A stretch of 9,866 nucleotides of DNA from Flavobacteriia bacterium (lineage in GTDB: Bacteria; Bacteroidota; Bacteroidia; Flavobacteriales; Schleiferiaceae), in assembly GCA_949516455.1 (NCBI GenBank), contig CATILC010000130.1, positions 1 through 9,866 on the forward strand. The letters run 5' to 3'. The notes below the pieces were generated by a model that did no database searches, was not told where the DNA came from, and saw nothing but the letters and a program-made list of their open reading frames with translations. Shown here in pieces: positions 5,496-9,866 of this stretch (position 1 is its first letter; every line of letters begins with the position of its first letter). The translations under genes were made by a program, and so were the position numbers.

Positions 5496-6635
5496 TTCGT
5501 CGTAACTGACCACCACTTTTTCTGAAGTGGGCAGCGCCTGGCAGGTCAACACATAGCCCTCTTCCACTTCCTCATCTTCCAGCGCGTAGTTCATCTCCAT
5601 ATCTGCCGTGCCCTCGAGTACTTTGGCCCGACAGGTGCAACAAACTGCACCCTTGCAGGCAAACGGCACATCGGCACCGGCATCCAGCGCCGCGTCCAGC
5701 ACGGTTTTCCGATTTCCACTCATCTCAAAGTGCGTTTCATCCGAATCGAGGATGACCGTCACTTGGGCTTTCAGCTTTTTGTCGTGCTGCTTTTCTTTTT
5801 TCTCAGCGGCGGGCTTTTTGACCATTGGTGCGGAAAAGAGCTCGAAGTGGATGCGCTCTTTGGCCACCCCCATATCGGTAAGGGCGCCCTGAATTTTCTC
5901 GATCATCTCTCCCGGCCCGCAAAGGAAATATGCCCGGATGCTCGCAGGATCAAAAAAGGTTTTTCCAAATGCCATACACTTTTCGGCGTCGAGTCGGCCT
6001 TTGAGCAAGTCACTTCCCTGGTCTTCCCGACTCAGAATGTGGTGCACCTCCAGGCGGCCCATGAATTCGTTTTTCAGATCGTCCAGCATTTCTTTGAAGA
6101 TCACCGACTGACTGTTCCGGTTTCCATAAAAAAGATGAAAATGACTGTCGGGCTCCTGCTTGAGTGTGGTGCGGAGAATGCTCATGACCGGAGTGATGCC
6201 CGAACCAGAAGCGAACGCCACATATTGCGAACCAGCCTCTGTTCCAAGCGGCACATGGAACGAGCCTCTTGGGGTCATGGACTCCAACTCATCTCCCGTC
6301 TGTAACTCGCGATTGGCAAAAGTGGAAAAACGTCCCCCTTCAACCTCTTTGATCGCCACGCGTAACTCACCGTCCAGCGGACTGCTGCAGAGAGAATAGG
6401 ATCGTCTGACCTCCTCTCCGGAAATGGTCTTTTTGAATGTGAGGTACTGCCCCTGGATGAAGTGAAAGTCCGCTTGGCGTTCTTCGGGAACGTCCAGCAG
6501 CACCGATACGCAGTCTTCGGTTTCTCGCCTAACTTCCTTGACCTGCAACCGATGGAAAGCGGACGAGTCAGTCTTTTGCTCTGCCGATTTTGTCCAATCA
6601 CTTTCTGATGAGCGTTTCTTAAAGAAATTCCACAT
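5493..6635 (-). CDS. paaE: phenylacetyl-CoA 1,2-epoxidase reductase subunit
   Basis: PaaE passes electrons from NAD(P)H through FAD and a [2Fe-2S] cluster to the diiron site of PaaA. The domains run in the class order. A ferredoxin-reductase FAD domain carries RSYSLCSSP (78-86). The nucleotide domain has FASGSGITPVMSILR (141-155) and FLCGPGEMIEK (237-247). A C-terminal plant-type ferredoxin domain has cysteines 327, 332, 335 and 365 in a Cx4Cx2Cx29C pattern. A lysine-rich linker (about 273-289) joins the last two. At 380 residues it is somewhat longer than E. coli PaaE (about 356), mainly through a polar N-terminal extension of some 28 residues and the linker. The gene is divergent from paaABCDG rather than following paaD as in E. 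coli. Its ATG lies 5 nt after a GAATCCCCC motif that is mirrored before paaA. Confidence 0.94.
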   Translation of the reverse strand: MWNFFKKRSSESDWTKSAEQKTDSSAFHRLQVKEVRRETEDCVSVLLDVPEERQADFHFIQGQYLTFKKTISGEEVRRSYSLCSSPLDGELRVAIKEVEGGRFSTFANRELQTGDELESMTPRGSFHVPLGTEAGSQYVAFASGSGITPVMSILRTTLKQEPDSHFHLFYGNRNSQSVIFKEMLDDLKNEFMGRLEVHHILSREDQGSDLLKGRLDAEKCMAFGKTFFDPASIRAYFLCGPGEMIEKIQGALTDMGVAKERIHFELFSAPMVKKPAAEKKEKQHDKKLKAQVTVILDSDETHFEMSGNRKTVLDAALDAGADVPFACKGAVCCTCRAKVLEGTADMEMNYALEDEEVEEGYVLTCQALPTSEKVVVSYDE

Positions 6636-6640
6636 GATGA

Positions 6641-6729
6641 GGGGGATTCAAATATTCTCAGTTCAAATAAACACTTTGTCCTCATTAATCGTTTTCCCCA
6701 TAGCCAATAAATTTGCAGAAGAATCCCCC
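6641..6729. promoter_or_regulatory. paaE/paaA divergent control region with 9-bp inverted repeat
   Basis: GGGGGATTC at 6641-6649 and its exact reverse complement GAATCCCCC at 6721-6729 bracket the region between paaE and paaA. Read in each gene's own direction, GAATCCCCC ends exactly 5 nt before the ATG of both genes. Between the arms lie the likely promoters and a direct repeat TTCAAATA (6647-6654 and 6662-6669). Candidate roles are an operator for a phenylacetyl-CoA-responsive repressor or a shared translation-initiation signal. No regulator gene for paa is present in the window. Confidence 0.45.
6708..6715 (+). promoter_or_regulatory. candidate -7 promoter element for paaABCDG
   Basis: TAAATTTG exactly matches the Bacteroidetes -7 consensus TAnnTTTG, 19 nt before the paaA ATG, so the mRNA leader would be about 13 nt and consist mostly of the GAATCCCCC motif. 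No good -33 TTG was found at the expected distance. For paaE the minus strand offers near matches, AATATTTG (6649-6656) and TTTATTTG (6664-6671), each with one mismatch. Confidence 0.45.
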
Positions 6730-6734
6730 GCGCT

Positions 6735-7685
6735 ATGGAGACAATAAATTTTGAAGATCGATTTCAGGAATATGTGGACTCGGAACAAAAGGTGGAGCCC
6801 AAGCACTGGATGCCCGAACCCTACCGAAAGACCCTGATCCGACAGATCTCTCAACACGCGCACAGCGAGGTGGTCGGGATGCTTCCTGAAGCCAATTGGA
6901 TCAGTCGCGCCCCTTCGCTCAGACGCAAGGTGGCCCTGCTGGCAAAGGTCCAGGACGAGGCAGGCCATGGATTGTATCTCTACAGCGCAGCAGAAACCCT
7001 TGGGGCGGATCGTTCCGATCTTGTGGGTGACCTCTTGAGCGGAAAAGCAAAATACTCATCCATTTTCAACTACCCCACGAGAAGCTGGGCCGATATTGGC
7101 GCCATTGGCTGGCTGGTGGACGGTGCGGCCATCGCCAACCAAGTCATGCTGTGCCGAACATCTTACGGGCCGTATGCCCGCGCAATGGTCCGCATTTGCA
7201 AAGAGGAAAGCTTTCATCAACGCCAGGGATACGAGATCATGCTCTCCCTGTGCAGGGGAACAAAGGAGCAAAAGGAAATGGCTCAGGATGCCCTCAACCG
7301 CTGGTGGTGGCCATCATTGATGATGTTTGGCCCAACCGATAAGGAATCCACCAATTCTGCCCAAAGCATGAACTGGAAGATCAAGCGCAAATCCAATGAT
7401 GAACTGAGGCAGGAATTCATAGATAAGACGGTACCTCAAGCCGAATTCCTCGGACTTACGATCCCGGACGAGCATCTCGAGCTGGACGAAAAAACGGGCC
7501 ACTATCAATTCGGACCCATCGATTGGGAAGAATTCTATCAGGTATTGAAAGGCAATGGCCCCTGCAACAAAGAGCGACTGGAAGCACGCAACAAAGCCCA
7601 TGATGATGGCCGCTGGGTGCGGGAAGCCGCCAACGCATTTGCCAAGAAAACGCTGGAAAGAAAAGGCGAAAACTCCGCAGCCTGA
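6735..7685 (+). CDS. paaA: phenylacetyl-CoA 1,2-epoxidase catalytic subunit
   Basis: PaaA is the diiron oxygenase subunit that epoxidises the aromatic ring of phenylacetyl-CoA in the PaaABCE complex. Its 316 residues fit the family. The four-helix-bundle metal ligands can be read out: Glu45 in HSEVVG, Glu75 and His78 in QDEAGHG (73-79), Asp129 in LVDGAA as a probable contributor, and Glu158 and His161 in KEESFH. Two ExxH motifs at this spacing are the hallmark. Other conserved stretches are NWISRAPSLRRK (54-65), RWWWPSLMMFGP after residue 190, and the C-terminal KAHDDGRWVREAA. The ATG at 6735 begins at the usual N-terminus. It is the first gene of the paaABCDG operon, and paaB follows after 28 nt. 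Identification is very secure, with no missing active-site residue. Confidence 0.97.
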   Translation: METINFEDRFQEYVDSEQKVEPKHWMPEPYRKTLIRQISQHAHSEVVGMLPEANWISRAPSLRRKVALLAKVQDEAGHGLYLYSAAETLGADRSDLVGDLLSGKAKYSSIFNYPTRSWADIGAIGWLVDGAAIANQVMLCRTSYGPYARAMVRICKEESFHQRQGYEIMLSLCRGTKEQKEMAQDALNRWWWPSLMMFGPTDKESTNSAQSMNWKIKRKSNDELRQEFIDKTVPQAEFLGLTIPDEHLELDEKTGHYQFGPIDWEEFYQVLKGNGPCNKERLEARNKAHDDGRWVREAANAFAKKTLERKGENSAA

Positions 7686-7713
7686 TTGGGAGAACGCGAT
7701 CAAAGAAGCATAG

Positions 7714-8004
7714 ATGAGCGACACCGATAACTGGAAGATCTGGGAGGTCTTCGTCCGAAGCAAGAATGGACTGAGCCACAAGCACGTGGGCAGCCTGCAC
7801 GCACCGGATGCAGAAGTGGCGCTGAAAAACGCCCGCGATGTCTACACCCGCAGAAGCGAGGGAAACAGTGTTTGGGTGGTTCCTTCTGAAGCGATCACCG
7901 CCAGCGCGCCTGAGGAGAAAGAGGCCCTTTTCACCCCCGCGGATGACAAAGTTTATCGGCATCCGACCTTCTATGAGATTCCCGATGACGTAGGGCATAT
8001 TTGA
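7714..8004 (+). CDS. paaB: phenylacetyl-CoA 1,2-epoxidase subunit PaaB
   Basis: PaaB is a small non-catalytic subunit needed for assembly and activity of the phenylacetyl-CoA epoxidase; in E. coli it bridges PaaAC units in the larger complex. This copy has 96 residues, the normal size. The conserved core is clear: WEVFVRSKNGLSHKHVGSLH (10-29), then APDAEVALKNARDVYTRR (30-47) and NSVWVVPS (51-58). The C-terminus YRHPTFYEIPDDVGHI also fits the family. It has no signal peptide or metal motif. It lies between paaA (28-nt gap) and paaC (10-nt gap) in the expected order. Confidence 0.95.
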   Translation: MSDTDNWKIWEVFVRSKNGLSHKHVGSLHAPDAEVALKNARDVYTRRSEGNSVWVVPSEAITASAPEEKEALFTPADDKVYRHPTFYEIPDDVGHI

Positions 8005-8014
8005 ACGGCGCCAC

Positions 8015-8767
8015 ATGGAAAACCCCCTCCTCTCCTACACGCTCTTCCTTGCTGACAATTCGCTCATCACCGGGCAACGCCTATCCGAATGGTGCGGGTA
8101 TGGCCCGATCCTGGAGCAGGACATTGCGCTCTCCAATATCGCCCTAGACCATCTTGGACAAGCGCGTATGCTGCTGCAGTATGCCGCCGAACAAAAAGGC
8201 GAGGGGTGGACAGAAGACCGCCTGGCCTACTTCAGAGACGAAAAGAACTTCCGCAACCTATTGATGACCGAATTGCCCAAAGGCGATTGGGGCTACACTG
8301 TGATGCGGGCCTTCCTTTACGATACCTACCACTTTTACGAAATGACCGGCTTGCTTCAAAGCAAAGACGAGCAGCTGCGGGCCATCGCCCAAAAGGCCAT
8401 CAAAGAGATTCGCTATCATGCGCAGTGGTCGGCCGAATGGGTCATTCGCCTCGGAGACGGAACGGAGGAAAGCCATCAACGTGTCAAGGGCTCGCTGCTT
8501 GAATTATGGCCATTCACCGGTGAGTTCTTTGAGACCGATGAGGCCGCAATTGAACTGAACGGCCGTGGCATTGCGCCCAACTATGCCCACATCCGAACCC
8601 AATGGAAAGCCAAAGTTGAAGAGGTCCTCGAACTGGCCACGCTCGAACGACCAGAAGATGGATGGATGCAGTCCGGAGGACGCAATGGAGCGCATACCGA
8701 ACACATGGGCTATCTGCTGGCGGAGATGCAGCACATTCCGCGTTCCTATCCCGATGCTCAATGGTAA
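8015..8767 (+). CDS. paaC: phenylacetyl-CoA 1,2-epoxidase structural subunit PaaC
   Basis: PaaC is the structural partner of PaaA: it shares the ferritin-like four-helix fold and forms the PaaAC heterodimer, but is not regarded as the catalytic subunit. The 250-residue length matches. Recognisable segments are LADNSLITGQRLSEWCGYGPILEQDIALSNIALDHLGQAR (about 12-51), LPKGDWGYTVMRAFLYDTYH (87-106), the helix KEIRYHAQWSAEWVIRLGDGTEESHQR (130-156) and GGRNGAHTEHMGYLLAEMQ near the C-terminus. The last codons overlap the paaD start within ATGGTAA (8761-8767), implying coupled translation. Identification rests on these motifs plus its place in the operon. Confidence 0.95.
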   Translation: MENPLLSYTLFLADNSLITGQRLSEWCGYGPILEQDIALSNIALDHLGQARMLLQYAAEQKGEGWTEDRLAYFRDEKNFRNLLMTELPKGDWGYTVMRAFLYDTYHFYEMTGLLQSKDEQLRAIAQKAIKEIRYHAQWSAEWVIRLGDGTEESHQRVKGSLLELWPFTGEFFETDEAAIELNGRGIAPNYAHIRTQWKAKVEEVLELATLERPEDGWMQSGGRNGAHTEHMGYLLAEMQHIPRSYPDAQW

Positions 8768-9267
8768 ACGCTTCTCCTGAAGGAGCGGACTCCGATGTGA
8801 TCCTTCAATTGCTGGGGCAGGTCAGTGATCCTGAGGTTCCCGTTCTCAGCATACTCGATCTGGGCATCGTGCGTTCCTGGAGACAGGATGAAAACGGTGT
8901 GGAGGTGGTCATCACCCCGACCTACTCCGGATGTCCGGCCATGGATACGATCGAAGCCGATATTCGAAAGACCTTCTTGGAAGCGGGCTACCCGAGTTTA
9001 GAGGTGCGAACGGTCCTCGATCCGCCCTGGACCACCGATTGGATGAGCGCAGAAGGCAAAGAAAAACTTCGCGCCTATGGAATTGCGCCTCCGGAGTCCA
9101 AATCGGCGGACAAGCGCACTCTTTTCGGGAAGGAAGAAACAGTGCGCTGCCCACACTGCAGGTCTCTTGAAACTGAGGTGGTCAGCATGTTCGGTTCAAC
9201 TGCCTGCAAGGCGCTGTATCGCTGTAAAGATTGTTTGGAGCCTTTCGACTATTTTAAATGCATCTGA
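8761..9267 (+). CDS. paaD: phenylacetate pathway accessory protein PaaD (DUF59/MIP18)
   Basis: PaaD is needed for an active epoxidase but is not part of the purified complex; its resemblance to the MIP18/SufT family suggests a role in Fe-S or metal-centre maturation, probably of PaaE or PaaA. The N-terminal DUF59 domain shows VSDPEVPVLSILDLGIVRSW (21-40) and TPTYSGCPAMDTIEADI (52-68) with the conserved Cys58. The C-terminal part, specific to PaaD, has a probable zinc or metal site: CPHC (130-133), then Cys149, Cys155 and Cys158 (RCKDC) and a terminal FDYFKCI. The length of 168 residues matches E. coli PaaD. The ATG at 8761 is preferred over one 33 codons upstream, because homology begins just after it and the longer form would overlap paaC by over 100 nt. 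paaG follows after 12 nt. Confidence 0.94.
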   Translation: MVNASPEGADSDVILQLLGQVSDPEVPVLSILDLGIVRSWRQDENGVEVVITPTYSGCPAMDTIEADIRKTFLEAGYPSLEVRTVLDPPWTTDWMSAEGKEKLRAYGIAPPESKSADKRTLFGKEETVRCPHCRSLETEVVSMFGSTACKALYRCKDCLEPFDYFKCI

Positions 9268-9279
9268 AAAGACCCCAAC

Positions 9280-9866
9280 ATGAGCTCATTCATTCAAAAG
9301 GAACAAAAGGGCAAAGTGCTGGATATCCGGCTCAACCGACCCGATAAGTTCAACAGCTTTGTTCGGCAAATGGCCTTGGATCTACAGGCTGCTCTGGCTG
9401 AAGCACAGGAAAATGAGGAATGTCGCGCGGTCCGGATCATCGGTTCTGGCAAGGCTTTTTGTGCCGGACAAGATCTGGTCGAAGCCACCCATCCTGAGGG
9501 TCCTGCCCTGTCGAAGATCGTTTCCGAGCATTACAATCCCATCATCAGGGCCATGCGCAAGCTCGAAGTTCCGATCGTTTGTGCGGTCAATGGAGTGGCG
9601 GCAGGCGCTGGAGCCAACATCGCTCTGGCCGGAGATGTAGTGGTAGCTGCCCGCTCGGCGAGCTTCATTCAGGCATTTTCGAAGATCGGGCTCATCCCCG
9701 ACAGCGGAGGCACCTACACCCTGCCCCGTTTGATCGGCTTTCAAAAGGCCTCTGCGCTGATGATGCTTGGTGACAAAGTGCCTGCGGAGGAGGCAGAGCG
9801 CATGGGAATGATATACAAGGTCTTAGAAGACGAGCAACTGGAAGAAGAGAGTCTGATGCTCGCGAA
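9280..9866 (+). CDS. paaG: 1,2-epoxyphenylacetyl-CoA isomerase, crotonase family (cut by window end)
   Basis: PaaG converts the ring epoxide made by PaaABCE to the seven-membered oxepin-CoA and also isomerises a later enoyl-CoA. It belongs to the crotonase (enoyl-CoA hydratase/isomerase) fold. The visible 195 codons are roughly three quarters of a typical 260-residue protein. Key stretches are the CoA-binding N-terminus DIRLNRPDKFNS (15-26), the oxyanion-hole segment AFCAGQDL (59-66), the second oxyanion segment VAAGAGANIALAGD (106-119), and AFSKIGLIPDSGGTYTLPR (132-150). Asp141 in the last segment corresponds to the catalytic aspartate of PaaG, and the glutamates of a hydratase are not at the usual places. 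It follows paaD by 12 nt in the same operon. paaF hydratases are close relatives, but the FSKIGLIPDSGGT motif and gene order favour PaaG. Confidence 0.9.
   Translation, partial: MSSFIQKEQKGKVLDIRLNRPDKFNSFVRQMALDLQAALAEAQENEECRAVRIIGSGKAFCAGQDLVEATHPEGPALSKIVSEHYNPIIRAMRKLEVPIVCAVNGVAAGAGANIALAGDVVVAARSASFIQAFSKIGLIPDSGGTYTLPRLIGFQKASALMMLGDKVPAEEAERMGMIYKVLEDEQLEEESLMLA

Noticed and set aside
5730..6305. Long plus-strand open frame opposite paaE
   Set aside because: It is the antisense shadow of a highly conserved PaaE coding sequence, and its translation shows no coherent domain.
5478..6635. Frameshift or damage in PaaE suggested by its extra length
   Set aside because: All FAD, NAD and [2Fe-2S] motifs are in one intact frame; the added length sits in a linker and the N-terminus.
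8662..8760. Longer paaD start 33 codons upstream
   Set aside because: It would overlap paaC by over 100 nt with residues unlike PaaD; the ATG at 8761 gives the family length.

Overview
The window looks like a chromosomal segment of a Bacteroidota (Bacteroidetes) bacterium of moderate GC content. The grounds are the AT-rich intergenic sequences matching the Bacteroidetes -7 promoter element TAnnTTTG, the near absence of Shine-Dalgarno sequences before convincing starts, a FucP-type sugar transporter, and a degenerate Nudix-type transcription regulator of the kind common in this phylum. The genus cannot be fixed from the sequence.

Left part (1-3153, all minus strand): a compact run of five genes reads right to left. 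It encodes a Nudix/winged-helix regulator, a META-domain (HslJ-like) lipoprotein, a hotdog-fold acyl-CoA thioesterase, a DUF1801 protein and, after a 69-nt gap, a FucP/GluP-family sugar transporter that runs off the left edge. The first four overlap or nearly touch, so they are probably one transcript. The transporter may be co-transcribed or have its own promoter.

Middle (3154-5245, plus strand): divergent from the regulator is a two-gene glycolytic operon, ATP-type 6-phosphofructokinase (pfkA) and phosphorylating glyceraldehyde-3-phosphate dehydrogenase (gapA), 13 nt apart. The 114-nt region between regulator and pfkA holds a -7 box on each strand and several short dyads. The simplest reading is a sugar-responsive regulator beside the glycolytic genes and sugar carrier it may control; this is inference.

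Spacer 5246-5492: there is no convincing protein gene here, but it is unusually rich in secondary structure. In order it has a terminator-like hairpin behind gapA, a small hairpin, a long imperfect hairpin, a second hairpin with a 35-nt U-rich loop, and a strong plus-strand intrinsic terminator whose T-tract contains the stop codon of the convergent paaE. This is the best candidate in the window for something undescribed, a small structured RNA.

Right part (5493-9866): the phenylacetate catabolic cluster. paaE (epoxidase reductase) is on the minus strand, divergent from paaA-paaB-paaC-paaD-paaG on the plus strand. PaaABCE forms the phenylacetyl-CoA 1,2-epoxidase, PaaD is its accessory/Fe-S maturation factor, and PaaG isomerises the epoxide to the oxepin. 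PaaG is cut by the right edge. The 99-nt paaE/paaA divergent region carries a perfect 9-bp inverted repeat placed exactly 5 nt before each start codon, a likely regulatory signal. Ligase (paaK), ring-opening (paaZ) and beta-oxidation genes are not in the window.

Most of the window is ordinary metabolism. No CRISPR array, tRNA, rRNA, transposase or phage gene was seen.
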